From Stenotrophomonas nematodicola (GTDB taxonomy: Bacteria > Pseudomonadota > Gammaproteobacteria > Xanthomonadales > Xanthomonadaceae): a stretch of DNA of 64,000 nt. This document shows, piece after piece, positions 1 through 9,448 of the stretch (position 1 is its first letter; each line of letters begins with the position of its first letter). Below the pieces are notes generated by a model. The model made no database searches. It was not told the DNA's origin and saw only the letters and a program-made list of their open reading frames with translations. The stretch is from NCBI RefSeq assembly GCF_009467805.1, contig NZ_WIAY01000003.1, positions 310,001 to 374,000 of the forward strand, read 5' to 3'. The position numbers and the translations under genes were made by a program.

Positions 1-314
1 CAGTGAATCAGCAAGCCCGCACCGATCACGGTGAACACCACCAGCCCGAAGGCCAGTTCCAGGATCACGCCCTTGTCGCGGAACAGGCCCTGTTTGGGAA
101 TGCGCCAACCATCCAGAAACAGCAGTGGCGGCAGGAACAACAGGAAGAACATCTCCGGTTCCAGCGCGTGGCCGCGGTTGAACACGCCGGCGATCACCGC
201 CCCGAGGCCGATCTGCACGAGCGGCAACGGCAGCGACAGCGGCAGGACCCGGACGAGGTAGCCGCTGGCCACCACGGCCACCAGCATCGCCAGGACGACT
301 TCAATGGTATGCAT
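1..314 (-). CDS. Cation/proton antiporter, N-terminal part (cut by window edge)
   Basis: The visible 104 residues are the start of a very hydrophobic protein. Membrane segments run from about residues 3-22, 27-45, 55-70 and 85-104, and the charged loop after the third contains the sequence LFLDGWRIPKQ. That FLDGWR loop is typical of CPA1-type Na+/H+ antiporters (NhaP/NhaE-like), which exchange monovalent cations for protons across the inner membrane. The start at 314 gives MHTIEVVLAML; an out-of-frame ATG lies just upstream and the ribosome site is weak. The rest lies to the left of the window, so the subfamily cannot be fixed. Confidence 0.7.
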   Translation of the reverse strand, partial: MHTIEVVLAMLVAVVASGYLVRVLPLSLPLPLVQIGLGAVIAGVFNRGHALEPEMFFLLFLPPLLFLDGWRIPKQGLFRDKGVILELAFGLVVFTVIGAGLLIH

Positions 315-524
315 GCATTTTCCAGTGGGCAGCGCGGGGGGGAGGCTGCGGACAGCCGGCGCCGGAAACGGAAAAAACGTACCACACCCCTGCCGTCGCG
401 CGAACGCGCGCGTGCGCGTCGGCTCAGTGGAGGGACAGCCGATGCTGCGTGGTCCATCGGGCAGTCCGTTGCCGCATGCCGCACACCGGGTGGCCCTGCA
501 CATCACGCGTGGCGATGCCGGGGC

Positions 525-1349
525 TCATGGTCCCGCACTGGCTGAAGCCGGCCGGGCGGCATCACCGCCATCGAAGCGGTAGATGTCCATCGCCAGGAAA
601 CCGGCATCGATACCGGCATCGATGCGCTGCGCGCCCAACGTGTCCGCACCGGCCGCGCCCATCGCGACGTACAGCGGCTGCAGGTGTTCATCGGTAGGAT
701 GCGCGCGCTCGGCATACGGTGCCTGGCGGCGGTAGTCGAGCAGCGCGGCGCTGTCGTCGGCCGCCAGCCGCTGCTCCACCCAGTCGATGAAGGGCCGCAC
801 ATAGGGTGCGTCCTTGCCGTCCTGGTAGTGGCCCCAGTCATGCAGGTTGTGGGTGATGCTGCCCGATCCGATCACCAGCACCCCCTGCTCGCGCAACGGT
901 GCCAGCGCGCGGCCCAGCGCCAGTTGATGGGCCGGCCCGAGCAGCGGCTGGATCGCCAGCGGAACCACCGGAATGTCCGCCTGCGGGTAGAGGAAGCGCA
1001 GCGGCACCCACGCGCCGTGGTCCAGGCCACGAGCGGCATCGATCACCGTCGGCAGTCCGGCCGCCCCCAGCCGCTCGGCAACCTCGCGGGCCAGCGTCGG
1101 ATCGCCCGGCGCCGGGTACTGCAGGTCGAACAGCGCCTGCGGGAAGCCGCCGAAATCGTGGATGGTCGGCGGCCGCGGGTGCCCGCCGACCGCCGGCTGG
1201 CGGGTCAGCCAGTGGGCCGAGGCCATGACGATCGCGCGCGGACGCGGCAGCGTGGCGGCCAGGTCGGCCAGGCGCTCACCGACCAGGCCGGGGTTGAGCG
1301 CGGTCATCGGCGAACCGTGCGAGATGTACAGCGACGGCAGACGGGTCAT
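525..1349 (-). CDS. ygiD: DODA-type extradiol ring-opening dioxygenase (YgiD-like)
   Basis: The protein has 274 residues, the usual length for the class III extradiol family that contains E. coli YgiD (4,5-DOPA dioxygenase). Family motifs are clear: LYISHGSPM at the N terminus, SAHWLTRQ near residue 45, the FGGFPQALFDLQYPAPG block, LDHGAWVPL, and GSGSITHNL. The histidines in SHGSP, SAHW and LDHG are the expected metal ligands. The start at 1349 was chosen because GGAG lies just upstream and the extra N-terminal 24 residues of the longer frame look non-coding. The gene follows doxX by 37 bases on the same strand, so they probably form one transcript; a LysR regulator is divergent. The natural substrate is not shown by the sequence. 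Confidence 0.88.
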   Translation of the reverse strand: MTRLPSLYISHGSPMTALNPGLVGERLADLAATLPRPRAIVMASAHWLTRQPAVGGHPRPPTIHDFGGFPQALFDLQYPAPGDPTLAREVAERLGAAGLPTVIDAARGLDHGAWVPLRFLYPQADIPVVPLAIQPLLGPAHQLALGRALAPLREQGVLVIGSGSITHNLHDWGHYQDGKDAPYVRPFIDWVEQRLAADDSAALLDYRRQAPYAERAHPTDEHLQPLYVAMGAAGADTLGAQRIDAGIDAGFLAMDIYRFDGGDAARPASASAGP

Positions 1350-1386
1350 CGGAAGCTCCAGTAAGAGGCGGGGGGCGTGGGCAGAT

Positions 1387-1797
1387 TCAGCGCGAGGCCA
1401 ACGTCCATTTGCCGTCTCCAATGCAGAACAGCACCAGCAGGGCCAGCGCCCAGAACGCCGGGTATTCCCAACCGCCCCCAGCGTTGGCGAAGCTGAAGCC
1501 GTTGGCGCCGTGAACGGTAACGATGGTGCCCAGCAGCAGCGGCACGCCGATCAGGCCGACCCAGCGCGCGAAGAGGCCCAGCAGGAGCGCGGCGGCGAGG
1601 GTCAGCTCCAGGGCGATGGTGGCGTAGCCCAGGGCACCGGGCAGGCCCAGCGACTGGAAATAGGCGGCGGTGCCGGCCGGGGTGAACACCAGCAGCTTGG
1701 TCAGCCCGTGGACGAGGAACAGCGCCCCCAGTGCCCAGCGCAGCGCGGTCGCGCCATAGGGGGCCAGGGAGGCGGTACGGTGGGCGGGGGCGTGCAT
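1387..1797 (-). CDS. DoxX family membrane protein
   Basis: This 136-residue protein has four predicted membrane helices (about residues 13-35, 50-72, 76-96 and 108-128) and the DoxX signature LRWALGALFLVHGLTKL near the start. DoxX proteins are small inner-membrane proteins of poorly defined, redox-related function. The start at 1797 (MHAPAHRT) has GAGG eight bases upstream and faces the divergent LysR gene across 97 bases. It lies upstream of the DODA dioxygenase in the same direction. DoxX plus a YgiD-like dioxygenase plus a LysR regulator is a recurring arrangement in proteobacteria, which supports shared control. Confidence 0.88.
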   Translation of the reverse strand: MHAPAHRTASLAPYGATALRWALGALFLVHGLTKLLVFTPAGTAAYFQSLGLPGALGYATIALELTLAAALLLGLFARWVGLIGVPLLLGTIVTVHGANGFSFANAGGGWEYPAFWALALLVLFCIGDGKWTLASR

Positions 1798-1894
1798 GGG
1801 AAACCTCGGCGGAGTGCGGTGTGGACAGGTTATTGCGCACACCAGCACCAATAAATACGATCACCCGACGCTGTTTATTACCGGAACCGCAACA

Positions 1895-2776
1895 ATGGAC
1901 ACTCTGGATGCAATGCGCGTGTTCGTGGCCGTGGTCGAGCGCAATGGGTTCAGCGCCGCCGCGCAGGCGCTGGACATGTCCACGGCCGGGGTCACCCGGC
2001 AGATCGCGGCACTGGAACAGCGCCTGTCCACGCGCCTGCTCAACCGCACCACCCGCCGGGTGAGCCCGACCAGCACCGGCGCGGCCTACTACGCCCAATG
2101 CGTGCAGCTGCTGGCGCAGTTCGACGCACTGGAGGCCAGCATCGGCGCGCAGGCGCTGGAGCCCTCCGGCCTGCTGCGGGTCAACGCGCCGGTCAGCTAC
2201 GGCATCGCCCGGCTTGGCCCGCTGCTGGCCGGCTACCGCGCGCGGTATCCGCAGGTGCAGTTGGATCTGTCGTTGTCCGACCGCCTGGTGGACATGGTCG
2301 AAGAAGGCTTCGACGTGGCCATCCGCATCACCCGGCAGCCGGGCCCGACGCTGATCGCGCGCAAACTCGCCGACGCCCGCATCACCCTGTGCGCGTCACC
2401 GGCCTACCTGGCCGCCTATGGCCACCCGCAGCAGCCGGAGGACCTGGCCGGTCACCAGTGCCTGAATTACAGCTACTGGGGCGGCGGCGATGCCTGGCAG
2501 CTGCGCGGCCCGCGCGGCGAGGTCAGCGTGGCCATCCGCGGCGGCATCCGCGCCAACAACGGCGATGTGCTGCGCGACGCGGCGATCGCCGGCCTGGGCA
2601 TCATCCTGCAGCCGGATTTCCTGGTTGACGATGCGCTGGCCGATGGCCGACTGCAACGCATCCTTCCCGACTGGGAAGTGCCGCCCGTCGGCATCCATGC
2701 GGTCTACACCAGCCGCAACCACCTCGCACCGAAGGTGCGCAGCTTCATCGACTACCTGGTCCAAGCGCTGGCCTGA
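1895..2776 (+). CDS. LysR family transcriptional regulator
   Basis: The 293-residue protein begins with a LysR winged helix-turn-helix (MDTLDAMRVFVAVVERNGFSAAAQALDMS, then the recognition region TAGVTRQIAALEQRLSTRLLNRTTR) and continues with the periplasmic-binding-like effector domain from about residue 90. Its effector domain resembles the large group of LysR proteins that includes DhcR and AaeR-like regulators. The start at 1895 puts the DNA-binding motif at the usual place. It diverges from doxX-ygiD, and LysR proteins commonly control a divergent neighbour, so those two genes are the likely targets. The gene ends 25 bases from the end of the convergent EAL gene. Confidence 0.9.
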   Translation: MDTLDAMRVFVAVVERNGFSAAAQALDMSTAGVTRQIAALEQRLSTRLLNRTTRRVSPTSTGAAYYAQCVQLLAQFDALEASIGAQALEPSGLLRVNAPVSYGIARLGPLLAGYRARYPQVQLDLSLSDRLVDMVEEGFDVAIRITRQPGPTLIARKLADARITLCASPAYLAAYGHPQQPEDLAGHQCLNYSYWGGGDAWQLRGPRGEVSVAIRGGIRANNGDVLRDAAIAGLGIILQPDFLVDDALADGRLQRILPDWEVPPVGIHAVYTSRNHLAPKVRSFIDYLVQALA

Positions 2777-2801
2777 ACCGCGTGAAGCGCAGCGCGCGGC
2801 G

Positions 2802-5756
2802 CTACACCGCGTCGGCGGTCTCCAGCCGCGCGATCACCTCGCACAGCGGCGCCGGCCGGCCCAGCAGGTAGCCCTGCACCTGGTCGCAGCCGTGCGCGGC
2901 CAGCCACTGGTGCTGCCCGGGCGTTTCCACGCCTTCGGCGATGATGGTCAGCCCCATGCTGTGGCCCAGCGACAACAGCGCACGGCAGATCGAGGCGTTG
3001 CGCGGATTGGTTTCCACATCGGCCACGAAGCTGCGGTCGATCTTCAGAATGTCCAGCGGCAGATGCTGCAGGTAGGACATGTTGGAATAACCCGTGCCGA
3101 AATCGTCCAGCGAAATGCAGATGCCCTGCTCGTGCAGGCGCTGCATGGTCTGCTTGGCCTGCGCCGGCTTGCGCATCAGGCTGCTCTCGGTCAGTTCCAC
3201 CTGCAGCGCGCCCCGCGCCAGGCCGAACTCCTGGCTGGCGCGGGTGAACTCGGCCACCAGGTCGCTGTTGAAGAACTGCACCGCCGAGACGTTCACCGCG
3301 ATCGGCAGCACGCCCCAGCCGGCATCGACCAGTTGCCGCTGCGCCTGTGCCGCCGCACGGATCACCCAGCGGCCCAGCGCCAGGATCAACCCGGTGTCTT
3401 CGCACAGCTGGATGAACTCGCCCGGGGGAATGAAGCTGCCATCCGGCTGCGGCCAGCGCAGCAGTGCCTCCAGCGCGGCCGGGGTGCCGTCGCTGGCATG
3501 GCAGATGGGCTGGAAGTACAGCTCGAACTCGGCATCGATCGCGCTGTGGATGCGACCGGCCAGGCGCAGCCGCTCGGCCAGCCGCGAGCTGACCGTGTTG
3601 TCGTACCAGGCGATCACGCTGCCTTCGTCGCGCGCCGCGTGCGCGGCCTGCGCGGCCATGCCGATCACCTGTTCGGCCGGCAGCACATCGCCGTCGAACT
3701 TCACCGCCACGCCGATGCGCGGCTCGAACTGGTGCAGCCAATCCTGCCCGCGTACCGGTTCGGACACGGTCTGCACCAGCGTGTCCAGCGCCGACTGGCG
3801 GTCGTGGCCGTCGTCGATGGCAAAGATGAAGTCCTCGGCCGGCTGGAACGCCAGCGCGCCATAACGCGCACCGAGCCCGCCCAGGCGCTTGGCCATCGCC
3901 TGCAGCACCACCTCGCCCACTTCGCGGCCCAGCGTATCGGCCACCAGCTGCAACCCGCGGAACTGCACATAGGCGATGGTGTAGCCGCCGCCGGCGGCGT
4001 CCAACTGTTCGGCCAACGCACGCGTATTGAGCAGGCCGGTGGCCGGGTTGTGGGTGGCGTGGTAGGCCAGGTCGCGCTCGTAGGCCAGACGCTCGCTGAC
4101 GTCCTCGGCCAGGACCAGGCACGCCTGGCGCCCGTCGAAGTCCAGCCGTGCCAGGTGGGCGCGGACCTCGAACACGGTGCCGTCCTTGCGCCGGTGCATG
4201 CGCACCGTGGCGTCCTGCACATCGCCGATGCGCGCCTGTGCGATGGCGCCACGGATCTCATCCCAGCCTTCGCGCGGGCGGATGTCGAGAATGCTCATGG
4301 ACAGGAACTCGTCACGGCTGAACCCGTACTGGCGGACCGCGGCCTCGTTCACTTCCAGGAAGCGCAGCGTATCGGGGTCGAACACCCAGAACGGTGCCGG
4401 ATTGCGGTCGAACAGCAGGCGGAACTGGCGCTCGGCCTGCTGCACCCGTGCCAGCGCCTGCACGCGCTCGCTGACATCGGTGAGCGCGCCGATCATGCGC
4501 CGCTGCCGATCCACCACCGCCACCCGCTGGCCGCGCGCGGACACCCAGCGGACGGCCCCGCCAGGCAGCACCACGCGGAACATTTCATCCAGCACCGCCG
4601 TACCGGCGAAGGCGGCGTCGAAGGCGGCCTGCATGCGCGGTGCGTCGTCGCGGTGCACGCGCGCGAAGAAATCGGCAACCGGCAGGCTGTCGATCTCCAC
4701 GCCGAAGATCTCGCGCGCCAACGGTGACCAGCGCAGCACGCACGCATCCTCGTCCACGTACCAGGTGCAGACCTTGCCGACCTGGTGGGCCAGGCGCAGC
4801 TCGGCGTGGCCGGTACGCAGTTCCTCGGTCAGCACATCCTGGTGCACGCTGGCGCGGCGCAGGCTGAAGTACACCCCGAGAAAGACCACCCAGTACGCCA
4901 GGTACACGCCCATCGATGCGTACGCGTAAGGCCACCACGGTGCCAGCACATCGCGACGGCCCAGGCCGGCGTAGACCGCCAGCGGATACTGGCCGAGCGT
5001 GGTCAGCGTGGAGATGCGTTCGATCTGGTCCACCGCGCTGGTTTCGATGCCCAGTGGCGTCACCGCATCGGTGCGCAGCATCTCGCGCCGGGCCAGGCCG
5101 AAGCGCTGTCCGGTGGCCCCGAGCGGGTCGGGGCTGCGTGCCAGCACATAGCCCTGGGCGTCGGTGATCGAGATCACCCCGTACTCGCCGGTGTCCAGGC
5201 CGCTGATGATCGAGGTCAGCTCGTCGGTGTGCAGGCGGCTGAGCAGCCAGCGGTCCTCGCCCATGCGCAGCGCCAGCGGCAGCACCCAGCGATAGCCGTC
5301 CAATGCCTGCGGCGGGCCGATGTACAGCGCGCTTCCGGTGCCCCGGTTGGACTCCGTCGCCCACAACGGCAGGTGCAGATCACCGCTGCCGCTGGTCAGC
5401 GCGCGCCCGTGCTGGTCCACCACCACGATGCTGTCCAGCTCGGCATGCCGCTGCAGCACCCCGGCGATGGCGTCATCGAGCAGCTCCGGCGCCTGCTCCG
5501 GCACGCGCTGGAACAGTTTGGCGCCGTCGTCGGCAATGCCCAGCATGGCCCGTTCCAGGTTGCGCAGTTCCAATCGCAACAGGCGCTGCGAGCCCGCCGC
5601 CAGCGCGGAGCTCTGGCGTTGCGCGGCTTCCAGGCGCCGCTGGTAGTCGTTGGCCAGCATGACGCCCAACGCAGCGGCCAGCAGCACGGCCAGCGCACTG
5701 CCCAACCAGACGATCGTCCGCAGTGGCCGAGCCATCACACGGTTCAACGCGGGCAT
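2802..5756 (-). CDS. PAS-PAS-(degenerate GGDEF)-EAL sensor phosphodiesterase
   Basis: This 984-residue inner-membrane protein probably hydrolyses cyclic di-GMP. It has a membrane helix at residues 13-34, a periplasmic sensor region to about 275, a second helix near 278-300, then two PAS domains (about 315-425 and 435-545). A GGDEF-like domain (about 555-705) follows, beginning HNPATGLLNTRAL, but the catalytic loop reads PAEDF, so cyclase activity is unlikely. The C-terminal EAL domain (about 730-980) keeps the substrate motifs EALLRW, NVSAVQF, ELTESSLM, DDFGTGYS, KIDRSF and EGVET, so it should be an active phosphodiesterase. The degenerate GGDEF may be a GTP-sensing module. The start has GGGAG upstream. 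Confidence 0.9.
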   Translation of the reverse strand: MPALNRVMARPLRTIVWLGSALAVLLAAALGVMLANDYQRRLEAAQRQSSALAAGSQRLLRLELRNLERAMLGIADDGAKLFQRVPEQAPELLDDAIAGVLQRHAELDSIVVVDQHGRALTSGSGDLHLPLWATESNRGTGSALYIGPPQALDGYRWVLPLALRMGEDRWLLSRLHTDELTSIISGLDTGEYGVISITDAQGYVLARSPDPLGATGQRFGLARREMLRTDAVTPLGIETSAVDQIERISTLTTLGQYPLAVYAGLGRRDVLAPWWPYAYASMGVYLAYWVVFLGVYFSLRRASVHQDVLTEELRTGHAELRLAHQVGKVCTWYVDEDACVLRWSPLAREIFGVEIDSLPVADFFARVHRDDAPRMQAAFDAAFAGTAVLDEMFRVVLPGGAVRWVSARGQRVAVVDRQRRMIGALTDVSERVQALARVQQAERQFRLLFDRNPAPFWVFDPDTLRFLEVNEAAVRQYGFSRDEFLSMSILDIRPREGWDEIRGAIAQARIGDVQDATVRMHRRKDGTVFEVRAHLARLDFDGRQACLVLAEDVSERLAYERDLAYHATHNPATGLLNTRALAEQLDAAGGGYTIAYVQFRGLQLVADTLGREVGEVVLQAMAKRLGGLGARYGALAFQPAEDFIFAIDDGHDRQSALDTLVQTVSEPVRGQDWLHQFEPRIGVAVKFDGDVLPAEQVIGMAAQAAHAARDEGSVIAWYDNTVSSRLAERLRLAGRIHSAIDAEFELYFQPICHASDGTPAALEALLRWPQPDGSFIPPGEFIQLCEDTGLILALGRWVIRAAAQAQRQLVDAGWGVLPIAVNVSAVQFFNSDLVAEFTRASQEFGLARGALQVELTESSLMRKPAQAKQTMQRLHEQGICISLDDFGTGYSNMSYLQHLPLDILKIDRSFVADVETNPRNASICRALLSLGHSMGLTIIAEGVETPGQHQWLAAHGCDQVQGYLLGRPAPLCEVIARLETADAV

Positions 5757-6038
5757 CGCAAACGGCTCCCTTCATAGCGGGCTGACTTCATGCGCAAACG
5801 CTTCCTGGTTTCCCCCAAACCTGAGCGGCCGAAGCCCCCGTTTCTTGACGCCTGCAATCGTGTCCACGCGATGCCTCCCCTGGCACCCTGGCGCGGAACG
5901 GTCCTGCCGGCCCCAGCATGCACCAGCGGCAGCCGTGCGGGAAGAGCGGAATCTGGCCAATGGGCGATCGGGCATGCGGCCCGATCCGACCTGCGCCGGA
6001 GGACTAAACTAGGTTCTTTCCGTTGCCTGAGAAGGTCC

Positions 6039-8159
6039 ATGTCCAAGCTGCGCCGCCCCACCCTGATGCTCGCCATTGCCGCCAGCCTGTCGCTGAGCCT
6101 GGCTGCCTGCGACCGTGAACCGGCCGCACCGCCGGCCTCCCCCGCCACGGACACCGCCGCCGCGCCCGCCCCGGCCAAGCCGCAGCTGGGCAGCTTTGGT
6201 TTCGATATCGCCGGCATGGACCGCAGCCTCGCCGCAGGCGATGACTTCTTCGGCTTCGCCAACGGCACCTGGGTGAGGACCACCGAGATCCCCGCCGACC
6301 GCTCCAGCTATGGCAGTTTCAACGTCATCGCCGAAAAGACCCTGGCCGACACCCGCGCGATCCTCGAAGGCGCTGCCGCCGATGCCAAGGCCGAAGGCGA
6401 AGCCAGGCTGATCGGTGACTACTACGCGGCCTACATGGACGAAGCGGGCATCGAGTCGCGGGGCCTGGCCCCGGTGAAGCCCACCTTGGATGCCATCACC
6501 GCCGTTGCCGACAAATCCGCGCTGGCCACCACCCTGGGCGGCACCCTGCGCGCCGACGTCGACCTGCTGAACGCGACCAACTTCTACACCGACCGCCTGT
6601 TCGGCGTGTGGGTCTCGGTGGATCTGCTGCAGCCGGACCGCACCGCACCGTACCTGGTGCAGGGCGGCCTGGGCATGCCGGACCGCGACTTCTACCTGCA
6701 GGGCGGCCGCATGGCCGAACTGCGCAAGCAATACCAGGCCTACATCGCCCAGGTGCTGCAGCTTGCCGGCGTTGCCGATCCCGCCGGCAAGGCACAGCGC
6801 ATCCTCGCCCTGGAAACGCGGATCGCCCAGGCGCACGCCACCCAGGAAGAAACCAACGATGTGGCCAAGGGCGCCAACGCCTGGACGCAGGCCGACCTGA
6901 GCGCCAAGGCGCCGGGCATGGACTGGAGCGCATTCCTGGCCGGCGCCAGTCTGGGCGGGCAGCAGGACTTCATCGTGTGGCAGCCCAAGGCCGTGGCGGG
7001 CATCTCGCGCCTGGTCGCCACCGAGCCTCTGGAAGTGTGGAAGGACTATCTCGCCTTCCATGCCCTGGATCGCGCCGCGCCTTACCTGCCGAAGGCATTC
7101 GCCGACGCGCGCTTCGCCTTCCACGGCACCGCGCTGAACGGCACCCCGCAGCAGAGCGAGCGCTGGAAACGCGCGGTGGACGACAGCAACCACGCCGTCG
7201 GCGAAGCGATCGGCAAGCTGTACGTCGAGCGTCACTTCGACCCGGCCACCAAGGCACGCGCCGACGAGATGGCCAGGAACATCATCGCCGCCTTCGCCAA
7301 GCGGATCGATGCGCTGGCATGGATGTCGCCGCAGACCAAGGCCCGCGCCAAGGCCAAGGTTGCCGGGCTTACCGTGGGCATGGGCTACCCGGACACCTGG
7401 CGCGATTACAGCGGGCTGGAGGTCAAGCGCGACGATGCGCTGGGCAATGCCGCGCGTGCGGAGCTGTTCGAGTACCAGCGCAACATCGCCAAGCTGGGCA
7501 AGCCGGTGGACCACACCGAGTGGGCGATGCTGCCGCAGACCATCAATGCGATGAACGTGCCGCTGGAGAACCGCCTGGTGTTCCCGGCCGCGATCCTGCA
7601 GCCGCCGTTCTTCGACGGGGCCGCCGACGACGCGGTGAACTACGGCGCGATCGGCGCGGTGATCGGCCACGAGATCAGCCACGGCTTCGACAACGCCGGT
7701 GCGCTGTTCGACGAAACCGGCAAGCTGGACAACTGGTGGACTGCCGATGACCTCAAGCAGTTCAACGCCGCCGGCGACGCGTTGGCCGCGCAGTTCAGCA
7801 GCTACCAGCCCTTCCCGGGTGTGTCGGTCAACGGGCGCCTGACGCTGGGCGAAAACATCGCCGACGTGGCCGGTCTGGCCACCGCCTACGATGCCTACCA
7901 GCTCTCGCTGCAGGGCAAGCCGGCACAGACGCTGGAAGGCTTCACGCCGGACCAGCGCTTCTTCCTCGGGTTCGCCCAGGCCTGGCGCAGCAAGGCCCGC
8001 GAGCAGGCGCTGCGCAACGCGCTGCTGACCAACGTGCATGCCCCCGGCCAGTTCCGCGCGCTCACTGTGCGCAACCTGGACGCGTGGTACCCGGCGTTCG
8101 ACGTCAAGGAAGGCCAGAAGCTGTACCTGGCCCCGGACAAGCGGGTCAAAGTGTGGTGA
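6039..8159 (+). CDS. M13 family (neprilysin/PepO-like) zinc metallopeptidase, lipoprotein
   Basis: The 706-residue protein is an M13 peptidase, a family of zinc endopeptidases that cleave short peptides. It has a lipoprotein signal with lipobox LAAC near residue 25, so it is probably anchored to an envelope membrane. The N-terminal M13 domain includes DDFFGFANGTWV. The zinc motif HEISH is at about residue 544, preceded by NYGAIGAVIGHE, and the third ligand is in ENIADVAGL. The LFDETGKLDNWWT and NVHAPGQFR family motifs are also present. The start at 6039 follows GAAGG and gives a proper signal peptide; the upstream in-frame 83 residues look non-coding. A strong terminator follows. Confidence 0.93.
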   Translation: MSKLRRPTLMLAIAASLSLSLAACDREPAAPPASPATDTAAAPAPAKPQLGSFGFDIAGMDRSLAAGDDFFGFANGTWVRTTEIPADRSSYGSFNVIAEKTLADTRAILEGAAADAKAEGEARLIGDYYAAYMDEAGIESRGLAPVKPTLDAITAVADKSALATTLGGTLRADVDLLNATNFYTDRLFGVWVSVDLLQPDRTAPYLVQGGLGMPDRDFYLQGGRMAELRKQYQAYIAQVLQLAGVADPAGKAQRILALETRIAQAHATQEETNDVAKGANAWTQADLSAKAPGMDWSAFLAGASLGGQQDFIVWQPKAVAGISRLVATEPLEVWKDYLAFHALDRAAPYLPKAFADARFAFHGTALNGTPQQSERWKRAVDDSNHAVGEAIGKLYVERHFDPATKARADEMARNIIAAFAKRIDALAWMSPQTKARAKAKVAGLTVGMGYPDTWRDYSGLEVKRDDALGNAARAELFEYQRNIAKLGKPVDHTEWAMLPQTINAMNVPLENRLVFPAAILQPPFFDGAADDAVNYGAIGAVIGHEISHGFDNAGALFDETGKLDNWWTADDLKQFNAAGDALAAQFSSYQPFPGVSVNGRLTLGENIADVAGLATAYDAYQLSLQGKPAQTLEGFTPDQRFFLGFAQAWRSKAREQALRNALLTNVHAPGQFRALTVRNLDAWYPAFDVKEGQKLYLAPDKRVKVW

Positions 8160-8182
8160 TCATCGCGGTGCGATGATCGGAA

Positions 8183-8209
8183 AACGGGCGCTTCGGCGCC
8201 CGTTTTTTT
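8183..8209. terminator. Bidirectional rho-independent terminator
   Basis: A 9-base perfect stem (AACGGGCGC with GCGCCCGTT) closes on a TTCG loop and is followed by a run of T on the plus strand. Read on the minus strand it is also followed by TTTT. It sits between the convergent M13 peptidase and MpaB-family genes and probably ends both transcripts. Confidence 0.92.
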
Positions 8210-8224
8210 ATGCGCGCCACTCTG

Positions 8225-9139
8225 TCACCACCTCGTGAGCACGCTGGCCGGCACACCGACGCGGGCGCAGGCGCGGGTGGCCACACCATCCGGCAGCGCG
8301 CGGCGGAACAGCGGCGCCATGCCACGCAACAGGCGGGCCGAGGTCTGCGCCTGCGCCCGTTGCAGCGCAGTGCGTTCCAGCATCGACACCGCCCACGGCG
8401 GCAGCAACGCGGCGCCCGCACCGAGGAACAGATCACGCGACAGCCCCGCCATCGGCACCGGCAGTCGGATGCCGGCGAGCACCGCCAGCACCTCGCGCGA
8501 GCGCGCATCGAAGCGCAACCGCGGCAGCTCCCGCACGAAGTACGCCGCCACCTCCGCTTCCGAGGCCGGCACTGCGGTCGCCCCCAATGCCTCCGCCACG
8601 CGGCGGTACTCGTCGTAATAGCGGTCGGCAACCGACGCCGGTACCTCACGGCAATAGCGGCGGCAGCCCTGCAGGAAGCCGTACGCCTCGGTGACGTGAA
8701 CCCAGGTCAGCAGATCCGGATCGTCGGCGGCGTAGGCCTGCCCGTCCGGGGTATGCCCGCGCACCTGCGCATGAATGCGTTTGACCCGGGCAACCAGCGT
8801 CTCCACTTCGCCGGCGGGGGCATAGCTCGTGCCCGCCACGAAAGCGGTGGTGCGGCGCAGCCGGCCGACCAGGTCGCCGCGGAAGTTGGAGTGGTCGTAC
8901 ACCCCCGCCAGGGCCAACGGGTGCAGGGTCTGCAGCATCAGTGCGCACAGGCCGCCGGCGAGCATCCCGGGCAGCTCCGCATGCACGCGCCAGGTGGCGC
9001 TGTCCGGGCCAAACCAGCCCGGATCGCCCTGCGGATGGTCGTAGTCGATGTTGCTCTGGCCGCGCGGGAACGCGTCCAGGACCCAGCGTCGGATGGGCGC
9101 CGCAATGGGGCGGGAGAGACGGTTGAGCAGCGGCGGCAT
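8225..9139 (-). CDS. Oxygenase MpaB family protein (DUF2236)
   Basis: The 304-residue protein matches the MpaB/DUF2236 family, which includes latex-clearing protein and fungal MpaB and is thought to bind haem. Family blocks are HAELPGMLAGGLCALMLQTLHPLALAGVYDHS split over residues 54-85, then FRGDLVGRLRRTTAFV, and LLTWVHVTEAYGFL with the conserved histidine. Most uncharacterised bacterial members are annotated only as oxygenases, and no substrate can be inferred here. The start MPPLLNRLSRPI at 9139 is the first good methionine. The gene stands alone, ending at the shared terminator at 8183-8209. Confidence 0.85.
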   Translation of the reverse strand: MPPLLNRLSRPIAAPIRRWVLDAFPRGQSNIDYDHPQGDPGWFGPDSATWRVHAELPGMLAGGLCALMLQTLHPLALAGVYDHSNFRGDLVGRLRRTTAFVAGTSYAPAGEVETLVARVKRIHAQVRGHTPDGQAYAADDPDLLTWVHVTEAYGFLQGCRRYCREVPASVADRYYDEYRRVAEALGATAVPASEAEVAAYFVRELPRLRFDARSREVLAVLAGIRLPVPMAGLSRDLFLGAGAALLPPWAVSMLERTALQRAQAQTSARLLRGMAPLFRRALPDGVATRACARVGVPASVLTRW

Positions 9140-9448
9140 CGCAGGTCCGGTCGGCGGGAGAAACGACCGCTGGCTGCGCGGTCGGCCTCGATTCTGGCCG
9201 ATCCCGGCCGGGGCGGCGACCCACCCCGGTCACGGCGCGTTTCATGTGCACCCGCAACATGAATCACCCTGCGACATCTTGTCGCAGGCTGCGCGCGCAA
9301 TGATGCACTGCATCACGCCACCCGCATTCAGAAAAACGGTCGGCCGCCCTTCGCGTTCTCCCCATTGCACCGTCCGCTGGAAGTGCTAGAACTGAATCCG
9401 CCTCAAGTTCGTCCAATGCGCTGCCGCACGTTCCAGAAGGAGCACGTC
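9140..9448. other. Divergent intergenic region with a 9-base inverted repeat
   Basis: This 309-base gap separates the MpaB-family gene from the divergent membrane protein gene and must hold both promoters. It contains a perfect inverted repeat at 9268-9288 (CCTGCGACA, 3-base loop, TGTCGCAGG), which could be an operator or a transcript hairpin. A plausible extended -10 (TGCTAGAAC) is near 9383-9391 upstream of the gene at 9449. No open frame in the gap looks coding. Confidence 0.4.

Noticed and set aside
2490..4727. A 745-residue open frame on the plus strand running into the EAL gene
   Set aside because: It overlaps the LysR gene and lies opposite the EAL gene; its composition is His-, Arg- and Ala-rich and has no domain.
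6009..8039. A 676-residue open frame opposite the M13 peptidase gene
   Set aside because: It is a GC-driven shadow of a gene with clear HEISH and ENIAD motifs.
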